A program made the position numbers and the translations under genes. Shown here one piece after another: positions 18,570 to 31,405 of a stretch of 64,000 nucleotides of DNA. Numbering within the stretch: the stretch's first letter is position 1; every line of letters starts with the position of its first letter. The DNA comes from Ruegeria sp. EL01 (GTDB lineage Bacteria; Pseudomonadota; Alphaproteobacteria; Rhodobacterales; Rhodobacteraceae): the NCBI RefSeq assembly GCF_900313035.1, contig NZ_OMPS01000004.1:267184-331183 (forward strand). The letters run 5' to 3'. The notes below the pieces were generated by a model. It was not told where the DNA came from. It saw only the letters and a program-made list of their open reading frames with translations, and searched no databases.

Positions 18570-19144
18570 GCGCCGACCGCCTCGCGCCAATGCTTGCGGC
18601 AGAGTGAAACATACGTTTCGTTTCCACCGATCTGTACCTGCGCGCCTTCAGTAATGGCCCGTCCGTTTTCATCCCGGCGAATCACCATTGTGGCCTTTCG
18701 ACCGCATTCACAGATTGTTCGGACCTCGCGCATTTCATCTGCAAGCGCCAGCAATGCAGCAGATCCCGGAAATAGTTTGCCCTGAAAGTCCACGCGTAAC
18801 CCATAGGCCAGCACCGGAACATTAAGATCGTCCACGGCACGCGCCAATTGCCAGACCTGATCTTCGGATAGAAACTGCGCCTCATCGATGAACACGCAGG
18901 CCACAGTCCCGGTGTTGAGGCGGTTATCAATCATGGAAAACACGTCATCTTCGGGGCAAAATTTATCAGCCCGTTCCGATATCCCGATACGCGATGCAAT
19001 TCGCCCGTCCCCGGCACGCCCATCAACAGCGGCCGTCATGAGATACGTGTCCATACCCCGTTCGCGGTAGTTGTGCGAGGCTTGCAACAAAACCGTCGAT
19101 TTGCCCGCGTTCATGGTAGAATAGTTGAAATACAGTTTAGCCAT
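18566..19144 (-). CDS. tdk: Thymidine kinase
   Basis: 192 residues, the usual length of bacterial type II thymidine kinase. The P-loop is NYSTMNAGKSTVLLQ, the Walker B region is CVFIDEAQFL with the catalytic Glu, and the C-terminal lasso region has the zinc-binding cysteines (CECGRKA) and CRKHW. It phosphorylates thymidine in nucleoside salvage. It converges on the hydroxyacid dehydrogenase gene with a 4-base overlap of stop regions. Confidence 0.96.
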   Translation of the reverse strand: MAKLYFNYSTMNAGKSTVLLQASHNYRERGMDTYLMTAAVDGRAGDGRIASRIGISERADKFCPEDDVFSMIDNRLNTGTVACVFIDEAQFLSEDQVWQLARAVDDLNVPVLAYGLRVDFQGKLFPGSAALLALADEMREVRTICECGRKATMVIRRDENGRAITEGAQVQIGGNETYVSLCRKHWREAVGA

Positions 19145-19498
19145 GGCGCGGGTCTAAAACGCTTCGGGCAAACGAACAAGGTGTCAATGCCCGAAGATAA
19201 GCGACGTCGCCATCGCGGTTGCAGAGGCCGAGCAAATGCTCTTGGGGATGGAACCCCCACGCTCACAACAGCGACGCCGTTGGCCATCATGTGGCCAAAC
19301 CTTCGCGAAGCTAATAAGTCGCCTCGCGTTCACTCTTTACCGGCAGGAACTGCCGCCACTCACTCACAAAATCCCCCGCTTATCTGAGGGATAGCCAATG
19401 TATGACATTTCAATTATGAATCGAATATGGGAAATATCCCCACGCTTTCCCCCAAATCGACAGTTGGGTCGGCGTGTGCAGGTAACAAGGGTAAAACA
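19145..19498. other. Intergenic region, no recognised element
   Basis: About 350 bases between tdk and the small regulator-like gene, which are divergent. It should hold both promoters. No palindrome or conserved RNA was recognised. Confidence 0.35.
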
Positions 19499-19960
19499 AT
19501 GGCAGATATCGGGGCCTATCTGAAGAAGCATACAGAAGCACTTGTTAAAGATGTTGGAATCGAGGCCGCGTGCGAGATTACGGGCAAGTCGAAAGCAACT
19601 TTGGGACGATATTATTCTGATAATATCGAGCATGCCGATCGGTTTATGCCTGTGGATGCGGTGGCCCGTCTTGAAAACGCGGCATCTTACCCTCACGTCA
19701 CTTCGGCATTAGCTGACCTAAAAAACATCACCCTGTCGTATGACGGCCGAAATACGGATGCTCCGCGTACGGGTGGGGTGAATTCGGATGTCATCGCGCT
19801 AAGTCAAAGATTCGCGATGTTGATGACCGAGTATCAGGCCGCAATCGAAGACGGCATCATCACAATGAACGAGGCCAAGCGATTGTTGCGGGAAACCAGC
19901 CTTCTGCAACAGGTCCTGATCGAGATGAAGCTACATCTGGAAGAAGAAAGCGTGAGCTGA
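19499..19960 (+). CDS. Small protein with a possible CII-like helix-turn-helix
   Basis: 153 residues from the ATG at 19499 (AAGGG a few bases upstream). Residues 15-50 contain a helix-turn-helix-like stretch (AACEITGKSKATLGRYYS) of the kind seen in phage CII-type regulators, then a region on domain boundaries (MPVDAVARLE). The C-terminal 60 residues are predicted helical and charged (MNEAKRLLRETSLLQQVL). I do not recognise a precise family. There are no other phage genes nearby, so a domesticated regulator is a guess. Confidence 0.6.
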   Translation: MADIGAYLKKHTEALVKDVGIEAACEITGKSKATLGRYYSDNIEHADRFMPVDAVARLENAASYPHVTSALADLKNITLSYDGRNTDAPRTGGVNSDVIALSQRFAMLMTEYQAAIEDGIITMNEAKRLLRETSLLQQVLIEMKLHLEEESVS

Positions 19961-20142
19961 TCTGGCTTACACTCGTTCCGTGCGGGCACTGTCCTTGTTG
20001 TCAATGGTCAGGCCGGAATACTTGGCTGCACCAACCAACTGGCATCACGAAGCCTATTGCGTGTTTCACCGTCAATCTCTTGCCCAATTGTTGTTAGACA
20101 AGTTGCAAAGAACTGAAGGCACGACACTAGAGGCAGAACAAC

Positions 20143-21936
20143 ATGCAGAAACTGCAGGAACCTTACAACGTCCTGGCTGACAGGTTGGTATGCTGGTCGT
20201 TTTGTGCCGCCCTGCTGGTGCTTGTCGGCCTCATGATACTCGGAGGCCATACGCAAGGCCCGGATGATATCATGCGCTGGGTCGCAGTGGTGGACCTGCA
20301 AAACGGGCAGGGCTGGTTCGATCCGTATCAGCATCGTCTTGGGCCGGATGAGGGCACGCTGATGCATTGGTCTCGCCTTGTCGATGTCCCGATTACTGCG
20401 ATCTACTGGGTGAGCAACGCGTTTCTTCCTGCGGAAACCGCATTGACCCTGACTGCGTTGATCTGGCCGTCGGTTTTGGCCGGGCTAACGCTTTGGGCAT
20501 TTGCTGTCACCGGGGGCGTGTTGGGCAATCGTGCGGGGGCAATCTCGGCCCTGGTCATGGGAGTTTTCGCGCTACAGAACTCGGGAAAGTTTGACCAGTT
20601 CTCATTCGATCATCATGGGTTACAGGTTTTGCTGTTCGTCTCGGCGGCGATGTTCTTTGTCCTTAGAAAAGACAGACTGCATGCCGGGCTCTGGATCGGG
20701 TTTTGCATTGCTCTGTCGGTGTCCATTGGCGCTGAATCCCTGCTACAACTTGGAATAATCGGGGTATTTGTGGCTGTAGATTGGCTATTGTCAGGTCCGG
20801 CGGCCCGCCGCCGCACGATTGAATTCAGCATCGCAATTGTCTTGACCCTATTAATGGCGGTGTTTGTAACAACGAGTCGCGACAGCTTTTACTATCCGGG
20901 ATGTGACGCGTTAACCCTGAGTGTTGCCTTGCCTGTCGGGCTTGCCGCCGCTGGCCTGTTGCCTGCAGCAATTTTTGCGTCCGACCGTTCAATTCGGGTG
21001 CGAACCGTGTGTGTGCTGGTCTTGGGGGGAACTGTTGTCGCCGCTGTGCAAACGTTTGCGCCGCATTGCCTGGATAACCCGATTCACAATATGCCGCCGG
21101 ATGTACGCGAGTTCTGGCTGAGCCAGATTACAGAAGCGCAAAACGTCACGCTCGTCATTCAGCGCCACGCGGGAGAGACCATCGCATTGATCTGCATCGC
21201 CGTCTTCTCGATTTTGGCTGCGATGTTCTTTGCATACAGAACTGAGGCAAAGATCGAGTATCTTTTGTTTTTGTTTCTGATGGTTGCAAGCTTCGGCCTC
21301 TTTTTGCTCCAGTCCCGGATGATGACTTTTCTGACTATGTCGCTTGTTGCTGTGCAAGCCCAGGTGCTGCGGGTCATGTATCAGAAGTACAGGGTTGAAA
21401 ATCAGCGGATCTTCGGCGTTCTGATGATCCTGTTTGTAGCTCTTGTGGCACCCAACACAGGTGCCAGCATCGAGAAGCGATACAAAGCTCTGACGGCGCC
21501 CAAGAGTGAAAAAGCGGCTGAGACAACGCCAGAGCCGCGTCACCTAATTTCTTGTAACGCAAAGCACTCCTTTGAGCCGCTCCTTAGTCTTGAGCCAGGT
21601 ATGGTAGTGATTGGTTTCGACTATGCGTCATACCTGCTTCGCCATACGAATCACTCAGCTCTGGCTGGAAATTACCATCGGAACGAAGCTGGACTTCTTG
21701 CCCAGATTGATCTGTTTAGATCAAATGTATCGGATATTAGTCCACGTCTTGCAGAGTTGGGCGTGGACTACATTGCGATTTGCAAATTCAACCCCAGGTC
21801 CGACTATTGGTCTTCCGTATCTGATGGTATTGGGTTGCCTGCTGCGCTGATTTCCGGGGAATTGCCCGAGTTTCTCGAAGAAATTGAGGGCGACGAAGAT
21901 GCTGCGTTCCATATCTATCGTGTCAAGAAAGGTTAG
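20143..21936 (+). CDS. Polytopic GT-C-like membrane protein
   Basis: 597 residues with roughly ten membrane helices up to about residue 440 and a soluble C-terminal domain of about 140 residues. The first periplasmic loop carries a di-acidic motif (GPDDIMRWV, Asp41/Asp42) and a conserved-looking stretch ending in MHWSRLVDVP; a second loop has FDHHGL (Asp156-His158). This layout recalls GT-C glycosyltransferases such as STT3/PglB, which use a polyprenyl-linked sugar donor. The substrate is unknown and there are no other glycan genes nearby, so it may act alone on a lipid or envelope polymer. Confidence 0.65.
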   Translation: MQKLQEPYNVLADRLVCWSFCAALLVLVGLMILGGHTQGPDDIMRWVAVVDLQNGQGWFDPYQHRLGPDEGTLMHWSRLVDVPITAIYWVSNAFLPAETALTLTALIWPSVLAGLTLWAFAVTGGVLGNRAGAISALVMGVFALQNSGKFDQFSFDHHGLQVLLFVSAAMFFVLRKDRLHAGLWIGFCIALSVSIGAESLLQLGIIGVFVAVDWLLSGPAARRRTIEFSIAIVLTLLMAVFVTTSRDSFYYPGCDALTLSVALPVGLAAAGLLPAAIFASDRSIRVRTVCVLVLGGTVVAAVQTFAPHCLDNPIHNMPPDVREFWLSQITEAQNVTLVIQRHAGETIALICIAVFSILAAMFFAYRTEAKIEYLLFLFLMVASFGLFLLQSRMMTFLTMSLVAVQAQVLRVMYQKYRVENQRIFGVLMILFVALVAPNTGASIEKRYKALTAPKSEKAAETTPEPRHLISCNAKHSFEPLLSLEPGMVVIGFDYASYLLRHTNHSALAGNYHRNEAGLLAQIDLFRSNVSDISPRLAELGVDYIAICKFNPRSDYWSSVSDGIGLPAALISGELPEFLEEIEGDEDAAFHIYRVKKG

Positions 21937-21971
21937 GCAGATTCACGCGGTCGGCAGGGCATTTCAGTTCA

Positions 21972-23096
21972 TCAAGAGTGCCGTTTTACGATGACCGAAC
22001 CAACAGAATAGCCTGCGCCAAAGGAACAGATCAGACCAACATCGCCATCCTCTAGGTCGTCCGAAAATTTGGAAAACGCGATTATCGACCCGGCCGATGA
22101 TGTATTCGCGTAGTCCTGAAGAATGTTGGGTTGCTCGCCGGCTTCAGGTTCACGTCCCAAGACCTTTTTGCCGATGAAGTCATTCATAGTTTTGTTGGCC
22201 TGATGCAGCCACAAACGTTTCAGATCGCGGGCTTCGACGCCTTCGATGTCCATGTGATCGCCGATGTGCTTGCTCACCATCGGCAACACTTCCTTGAACA
22301 CTTTTCGCCCGTTCTGCATGAATTGCATGTCGCGACGGTCGACCACCCCTTCAGGGCGCGAACGACGCAGGAACCCGTTGTTGTTTCGGATATTGTTCGA
22401 GAAAGCTGTGGCACAGCGGGTCGACAGAATTTCGAAATGCGGGCCATTTGCATCTTCGATCCGTTCGATCAGCGTGGCAGTTGCGACATCACCGAAAATG
22501 AAGTGGCAATCCCTGTCACGCCATTCCAGATGGCCCGAACAGATTTCCGGGTTCACCACGAGCGCGGCCCTGACAGAGCCGGACCGAACCATGTCTGCAG
22601 CCGCCTGAATGCCAAACGTTGCTGATGAACAGGCGACATTCATATCAAACCCGAACCCGTCGATGCCCAAAGCCTGCTGAATCTCGATTGCAATCGCAGG
22701 GTAAGCCCGTTCATGGTTCGAAGCTGCGCAGATCACCAGGTCGACGTCTGCTGCTGTGCGCCCGGCTTGCGCCAGCGCTTTGGTGCACGCATCCACGGCC
22801 ATCTCGGTCATAATCCCCGGCTCTTCATCACCGCGTTGGCGAAGCGAAGGGTGCATGACCCCGGGATCCAGGACGCCTGTCTTGTCCATCACATAACGGT
22901 TCTGGATACCGGATGCCTTCAGAATGAACTCTTCGGACGAATGTTGCAGCGGTTCCATCGTTCCGGCGGCGATTGCCTCGGCATTTTCGGCGTTCTGCTT
23001 GTCGGCATAGGCGTTGAATGCCTGAACAAGTTCAGCGTTCGTGATGGTGTTCTCGGGTGTGAAAACACCTGTACCGGTGATGGCGGGCGTATACAT
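21972..23096 (-). CDS. Beta-ketoacyl-ACP synthase III family protein
   Basis: 374 residues from the ATG at 23096 (AGGA 6 bases upstream). The thiolase-fold triad is complete: Cys156 in NVACSSATFG, His298 in LHQANKTMN and Asn331 in ANTSSAG. It is some 50 residues longer than FabH, with the extra sequence around residues 35-95, similar in size to PA3286-type enzymes that prime fatty acid synthesis with medium-chain acyl-CoA. It condenses an acyl-CoA with malonyl-ACP. It is divergent from a MarR regulator and RND efflux operon, suggesting shared control. Confidence 0.88.
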   Translation of the reverse strand: MYTPAITGTGVFTPENTITNAELVQAFNAYADKQNAENAEAIAAGTMEPLQHSSEEFILKASGIQNRYVMDKTGVLDPGVMHPSLRQRGDEEPGIMTEMAVDACTKALAQAGRTAADVDLVICAASNHERAYPAIAIEIQQALGIDGFGFDMNVACSSATFGIQAAADMVRSGSVRAALVVNPEICSGHLEWRDRDCHFIFGDVATATLIERIEDANGPHFEILSTRCATAFSNNIRNNNGFLRRSRPEGVVDRRDMQFMQNGRKVFKEVLPMVSKHIGDHMDIEGVEARDLKRLWLHQANKTMNDFIGKKVLGREPEAGEQPNILQDYANTSSAGSIIAFSKFSDDLEDGDVGLICSFGAGYSVGSVIVKRHS

Positions 23097-23150
23097 GATA
23101 GGTCCTGGATGTTTCGGATTCACTCAAAATGCAGTCACAATGGGATTTGA

Positions 23151-23164
23151 TCAAGTGATCTTGA
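23151..23164. promoter_or_regulatory. Candidate MarR operator
   Basis: TCAAG-N4-CTTGA inverted repeat (5-bp arms) in the 161-base gap between the ketoacyl synthase and MarR genes, overlapping a TTGATCAA palindrome. Position and symmetry fit an autoregulatory MarR site, but no consensus for this regulator is known. Confidence 0.4.
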
Positions 23165-23257
23165 CCCAAGGGAATACTTGATACGCAATGCGCTTCACAT
23201 CTTGAATAGTTCGAAAATTGAAGTATATGGCAATGCAGGCTCGCGCGAGGACTTCGA

Positions 23258-23725
23258 ATGCCCGACGATATCAATACCAGACTTGGGCGCCTCAGTCCCG
23301 AGATTCAGGCGATCATGGGGGTCTATGCCCTGTACTGGAAACTGGAAGAAACCTTCGATTGTATCGAAACGGATCTGAGCCATCCAGAATGCCATATGCT
23401 GATAAAGTTGAATGAGCCCAAGCGGATGGGTGTTTTGGCTGCGGATATGTTAAGTGTTCCGTCAACGATCACCGCGACGGCGGATGCGTTGGAAAAGCAA
23501 GGCTACCTGATCCGCGAACGAGACCCCGAAGACCGCCGTGCCTGGCTTCTTGTTCTGACAGAGCAGGGGCATGAGACGCGGAATATGCTGGTGGCCGAGG
23601 CTGGAGATCTTTTTCGCCGGGCCTCTGGATTGAATACAGAAGAAACTGCCGAATTCGCGCGAATGGCATGCAAAATCCGTGACAACATTCTGAAAACGGG
23701 AATTCCCGAGGGATTGAAGAAATGA
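23258..23725 (+). CDS. MarR family transcriptional regulator
   Basis: 155 residues with a winged helix-turn-helix at about 40-105: MGVLAADMLSVPSTITATADALEKQG for the recognition helix region is split by the wing DPEDRRAWLLVLTEQG, which carries the conserved Asp-Arg-Arg. Dimerisation helices lie at both ends. It probably represses the downstream efflux pair, whose first gene overlaps its stop by 4 bases, and perhaps the divergent ketoacyl synthase. The inducer is not predictable. Confidence 0.9.
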   Translation: MPDDINTRLGRLSPEIQAIMGVYALYWKLEETFDCIETDLSHPECHMLIKLNEPKRMGVLAADMLSVPSTITATADALEKQGYLIRERDPEDRRAWLLVLTEQGHETRNMLVAEAGDLFRRASGLNTEETAEFARMACKIRDNILKTGIPEGLKK

Positions 23726-24759
23726 GACTCCTGACTTCACTGGGCCTTGCTCTGGCCGTTCTGGCAACTCCGATTGCCGCACAAGATGTCCCCAAACCGG
23801 TAAAACTGATGCAGGTGAGCGAAACGACACCAGGTTTCTCGCGCCAATTCTTTGGCCGCGTCGCCGCGCGCCAAACCGTCGATCTGGCCTTTCAGGTTGC
23901 TGGGCAGATTGTTGAAATGCCGGTGACCGAAGGGTTCGTGATTCCTAAGGATGGCCTGATCGCCCGTCTCGATCAGGAGCCGTTTGACCTGCGTCTGGAT
24001 CGCGCACGCTTACAAAAAGAGCAAGCTGACCGAACCGAAGCCCGTCTGTCGCGTCTGCGCGGTACCACCGCCAGCCAGGTGGCCGTTGATGACGCCGAAA
24101 CCGAAGCTCAATTGGCTGCGCTGGCGCTAAGGGACGCAGAATACGAACTGGATCATGCTACGCTGACTGCCCCGTTTGATGCGCTGGTGTCCAGCCGGGC
24201 GGTCGAGGCCTTTACCACCGTTTCGGCAGGCACGCCCGTTGTGCGTATCCACGATATGTCCGAGCTTCGGATCGAGGTTGACGTCCCGGAAATCCTGTTC
24301 CAACGCTCTGGGCAGAATGACGATCTGACAATCACCGCCAAATTCCCGGTCAGCGATGAAGTCTTTCCTCTGGAAGTCCGGGAATTCGACGCAGAAACCT
24401 CGAGCGTGGGGCAGACTTTTCGCATTCAATTTGGTCTGACCCCGCCTGAGGGTATGCAAATCCTGCCGGGGTCTTCTGTCACAGTAAACGTCCAGGTGCA
24501 GGACGATCGCATTGGGATCGTCGTGCCGGCAACAGCCATCGTGGCTGGCGCAAACGGGGATCTGAGCGTGATGGTCTTTTCACCGGTCGGTGCAGACGAT
24601 GGCATGGTTCGGTCTGTGCCCGTAACCGTTGAACCGACACAAACCGGCGATGTCCGTGTTCTGTCAGGTCTGTCTGATGGTGACGAGGTTGTCGTTGCAG
24701 GGGGCACTGTGCTGACCGATGGTCAGGCTGTGCGCCGCTTCGCCGGTTTTGCGAATTGA
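23722..24759 (+). CDS. RND efflux periplasmic adaptor (membrane fusion) protein
   Basis: 345 residues. A signal peptide (about 1-20, ending in AAQ) lacks a lipobox Cys, so the protein is soluble periplasmic rather than a lipoprotein. The order is beta-barrel, lipoyl half-motif (VAGQIVEMPVTEGFVI), a coiled-coil hairpin (about 80-140), the second lipoyl half (LTAPFDALVSSRAVE) and a C-terminal membrane-proximal domain. It links the RND pump to an outer membrane channel; no channel gene is in the operon. It overlaps marR upstream and is 11 bases before the pump gene. Confidence 0.92.
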   Translation: MRLLTSLGLALAVLATPIAAQDVPKPVKLMQVSETTPGFSRQFFGRVAARQTVDLAFQVAGQIVEMPVTEGFVIPKDGLIARLDQEPFDLRLDRARLQKEQADRTEARLSRLRGTTASQVAVDDAETEAQLAALALRDAEYELDHATLTAPFDALVSSRAVEAFTTVSAGTPVVRIHDMSELRIEVDVPEILFQRSGQNDDLTITAKFPVSDEVFPLEVREFDAETSSVGQTFRIQFGLTPPEGMQILPGSSVTVNVQVQDDRIGIVVPATAIVAGANGDLSVMVFSPVGADDGMVRSVPVTVEPTQTGDVRVLSGLSDGDEVVVAGGTVLTDGQAVRRFAGFAN

Positions 24760-24770
24760 GGTGCTGACAG

Positions 24771-27700
24771 ATGAATATTGCACGCGCCTCTATCGACCGG
24801 CCGCTCTATACGTGGCTGATAATTCTGATTGCTCTGTTCGGCGGTATCTGGGGATTTTTGTCGCTTGGCCGACTTGAAGACCCAGCGTTTACAATCAAAA
24901 ACGCGGTCATCGCGACACAGTACCCTGGCGCCACCGCAGAACAGGTGGCGTTGGAAGTATCAGAACCACTTGAATCCGCGATACAGCAGATGGGCGAAGT
25001 GGATGTAATTACTTCGGTCAATCAGCCGGGCCAGTCCCTGATCGAAGTGGAAATCAAATCAATCTACGACGGTACGGAATTGCCCGATATCTGGACGCGT
25101 TTGCGCGCCAAAGTGCGCGATGCCGCACGCGGCTTGCCGTCGGGGGTCAGCGCCCCTTATGTCAACGATGGGTTCGGCGACGTGTTCGGCCTGTTTTACG
25201 CAGTGACGGCCGAGGGATATTCGGACGCCGAAAAACACGAGTTAGCTACGTTCCTGCGTCGTGAGTTGCTGACCGTTGACGGGGTGGCAGATGTTGAGGT
25301 GCAGGGCCTGCCGAATGAGGCGATCTTTGTAGAGCCCGATCTGGCAATCTCAGTCAACCAGAACGTTCCTTTACAGGCGATCAATGAAGCGATTGCCAAC
25401 GCGGATTCGGTCAATTCCTCGGGGTCTTTGCGCTCGGAAAGTGATCGCACGACAATTCTGACTGCCGAAGGTTCGGACAGCGTCTCGGCTATCGCCGGGC
25501 TGTCCGTCGGCTCTCAGGGTCAGGTCATCAACCTGTTCGATATGTCAGACGTTTATCGCGCGCGGCAAACCGACCCCGACATCATCATTCGATTTAACGG
25601 AACCGAGGCCTTCACTCTCGGGATCGCTGGGCTGGCGACAGAAAACATTGTCGAAGTCGGCAAACGCGCTGACGCCAAACTCGCCGAATTGGACACAGAA
25701 ATTCCTTTTGGCGTCGAAATCCTGCCCATCTACCAGCAACACGTTGTGGTCGAGCAGGCATCGAACGATTTCCTTGTGAATCTGGCCATGTCCGTGACCA
25801 TTGTGGTTTCTGTTCTGGGCCTTTTCATGGGCTGGCGGGCTGCCGTTGTTGTGGGCTCAACCCTTTTGCTGACCGTGGTCGGCACATTGTTGTTCATGTC
25901 CCTGTTTTCCATCGAGATGGAGCGGATTTCGCTAGGCGCCCTGATTATTGCCATGGGGATGCTGGTGGACAATGCAATCGTTGTAGCCGAAGGGATGCAG
26001 ATATCGATGTTGCGAGGCAAGTCTTCGCGCGATGCTGCCGAAGACGTGGCGTCCAAAACGCAGGTTCCACTTCTGGGCGCGACGGTGATTGGTATCATGG
26101 CTTTTGCAGGGATCGGCCTCAGCCCGGATGCGACCGGAGAATTCCTGTTCTCGCTTTTCGCCGTTATTGGCATCTCGCTTCTGCTCAGCTGGGTGTTGGC
26201 CATCACGGTGACACCAATGCTGGGTCATTATTTCTTCAAACAAGGCAAAGAGGGTGAGCTGGATGCCTATAGCGGCATTCTGTTCCGTGTCTACGGTGCA
26301 ATCCTGCGCTGGGCGCTGCGGTTCCGCTGGCTGGTGGTTGCCGGATTGGTCGCGATCACCGTGGTCTGTTATGCGGGCTTTGGGCTGATGAAGCAGCAGT
26401 TTTTCCCCAACTCGAACACACCTTTGTTCTTTGTACACTATAAGTTGCCACAGGGAACGCCGATTGCGCGCACGTCGCAGGATATGGCGGTTTTTGAAGA
26501 ATGGCTTGCTGAACGGGACGACGTCGTATCAGCGACCACCTTTGTGGGGCAGGGTGCGACCCGGTTCATGTTGACCTACTCGGCGGAAAAGCCCAACCCA
26601 AGCTACGGCCACATGATCATTCGCACCGAAACTCTGGACGATATTCCAGCCCTTCAGGCGGATCTTGAGGCGTTTGGCTCTGCCCAGTTCCCCGAGGGAG
26701 AGTTTGGCACCAAGCGTTTGGTCTTTGGCCCAGGTGGCGGGGATCCGATACAGGCCCGATTCTCGGGTAGTGATCCGAAAGTTCTGCGCCAACTGGCAGA
26801 GGAAGCTGTTCAGATTATGGCTGCGACCTCTCCCAATGCCCTACTAGTTCACCATGACTGGCGTGAGCAAGAACTGGCAGTCCAACCGATCTACGCCACC
26901 GAACGCGCCCAAACCGCAGGGGTGACGCGTGAAGACATCGCGGCCACTTTGCAGTTTTCCACCGACGGCATCACCGGAGGGGTCTTGCGCGAGCGTGACC
27001 GCCTGATCCCGATCATCCTGCGCCGTCCGGTCGATGGCGAGTATTCGATTGTCGATCAGGTCGTGTACTCGGATCAATCCGAAAGGTTTGTTCCAATCGA
27101 GCAAATGGTGGATGGCTTCGAATACACCTCGCTCAATACGCTGGTACATCGTCGCGACCGGGTTTTGACCATCACGGTCGGGGCCGACATCCCACCCGAA
27201 CTCACAGCCGCGCAGGTCCACGCAGAAGTCCGCGACGCGATAGAAGCTATTGACCTGCCGCCCGGGTTTAAGATGGAATGGGGTGGCGAGTTTGAAGACT
27301 CTGGCGATGCGCAGGCAAGTTTGGGCAAACAGTTGCCCCTGAGCTTGCTGATCATGGTTCTGATCTCTGTGTTATTGTTCAACGCAATCCGCCAGCCTGT
27401 GATCATCTGGCTGCTGGTGCCCATGTCGGTCAACGGCGTTGTTATTGGCCTGCTCGGAACCGGTCTGCCCTTTACGTTCACTGCGCTTCTGGGCCTGCTT
27501 AGCCTGTCCGGGATGTTGATCAAGAACGGCATCGTGCTGGTCGAGGAAATCGACCTGGTTCGCGCAACCGGCACACCGTTGCGCGAGGCAATCATCGAAG
27601 CCTCAGTCTCGCGCCTGCGTCCCGTCATGCTGGCCGCGATCACGACGATCCTTGGGATGGCACCATTGCTGACGGATGCGTTCTTCGTCTCGATGGCGGT

Positions 27701-27821
27701 GACGATCATGGGCGGTCTGGCCTTTGCTTCCGTCCTGACCATGGTCGCTGCACCGGTGTTCTACATGCTGTTCTTTGCGCGGGACGAAAGGAAGCAGATG
27801 ACGGTTCACGCTGCCGTTTGA
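24771..27821 (+). CDS. RND efflux pump, inner membrane permease
   Basis: 1016 residues with the AcrB plan: one N-terminal membrane helix, a large periplasmic domain, helices 2-6 from about 335, a second periplasmic domain and helices 7-12 from about 865. The proton-relay helix 4 reads MLVDNAIVV, keeping Asp400 but with Asn401 where AcrB has its second Asp. It exchanges protons for substrate export. Substrate class (drug, fatty acid or other) is not clear; the divergent ketoacyl synthase makes amphiphilic compounds possible. A strong terminator follows. Confidence 0.94.
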   Translation: MNIARASIDRPLYTWLIILIALFGGIWGFLSLGRLEDPAFTIKNAVIATQYPGATAEQVALEVSEPLESAIQQMGEVDVITSVNQPGQSLIEVEIKSIYDGTELPDIWTRLRAKVRDAARGLPSGVSAPYVNDGFGDVFGLFYAVTAEGYSDAEKHELATFLRRELLTVDGVADVEVQGLPNEAIFVEPDLAISVNQNVPLQAINEAIANADSVNSSGSLRSESDRTTILTAEGSDSVSAIAGLSVGSQGQVINLFDMSDVYRARQTDPDIIIRFNGTEAFTLGIAGLATENIVEVGKRADAKLAELDTEIPFGVEILPIYQQHVVVEQASNDFLVNLAMSVTIVVSVLGLFMGWRAAVVVGSTLLLTVVGTLLFMSLFSIEMERISLGALIIAMGMLVDNAIVVAEGMQISMLRGKSSRDAAEDVASKTQVPLLGATVIGIMAFAGIGLSPDATGEFLFSLFAVIGISLLLSWVLAITVTPMLGHYFFKQGKEGELDAYSGILFRVYGAILRWALRFRWLVVAGLVAITVVCYAGFGLMKQQFFPNSNTPLFFVHYKLPQGTPIARTSQDMAVFEEWLAERDDVVSATTFVGQGATRFMLTYSAEKPNPSYGHMIIRTETLDDIPALQADLEAFGSAQFPEGEFGTKRLVFGPGGGDPIQARFSGSDPKVLRQLAEEAVQIMAATSPNALLVHHDWREQELAVQPIYATERAQTAGVTREDIAATLQFSTDGITGGVLRERDRLIPIILRRPVDGEYSIVDQVVYSDQSERFVPIEQMVDGFEYTSLNTLVHRRDRVLTITVGADIPPELTAAQVHAEVRDAIEAIDLPPGFKMEWGGEFEDSGDAQASLGKQLPLSLLIMVLISVLLFNAIRQPVIIWLLVPMSVNGVVIGLLGTGLPFTFTALLGLLSLSGMLIKNGIVLVEEIDLVRATGTPLREAIIEASVSRLRPVMLAAITTILGMAPLLTDAFFVSMAVTIMGGLAFASVLTMVAAPVFYMLFFARDERKQMTVHAAV

Positions 27822-27838
27822 TCACGCGCTGAAAGCAA

Positions 27839-27869
27839 AAAAGTCCCCGGTTTGTCACCGGGGACTTTT
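27839..27869. terminator. Strong bidirectional terminator between RND operon and carB
   Basis: Perfect 13-bp stem AAAAGTCCCCGGT / ACCGGGGACTTTT with a 5-base loop. The A and T ends give U-tracts on both strands, so it ends the RND operon and, in the other direction, carB. Confidence 0.88.
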
Positions 27870-27889
27870 CGTTTCAAATCAGTGGTCGA

Positions 27890-31234
<3,345 letters not shown>

Positions 31235-31405
31235 GGCCTACGTCCTTCGATGTTCGCGAGTCAGGGGCACCGCCCAAGCGCCCAAATTGTCCTGCGTTAT
31301 AGGGACCACGCCAAAAGGTTCAAGAGGTATCGGAAACAAGGGCGAAATTGCCGCTTTCCCCTCTTTCCCTCGTCGGCGTATTCTCTATACCCCGTTGCAC
31401 GGCAA

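Noticed and set aside
19499..19960. Prophage remnant
   Set aside because: One CII-like helix-turn-helix is not enough; no integrase, attachment site or phage structural gene is nearby.
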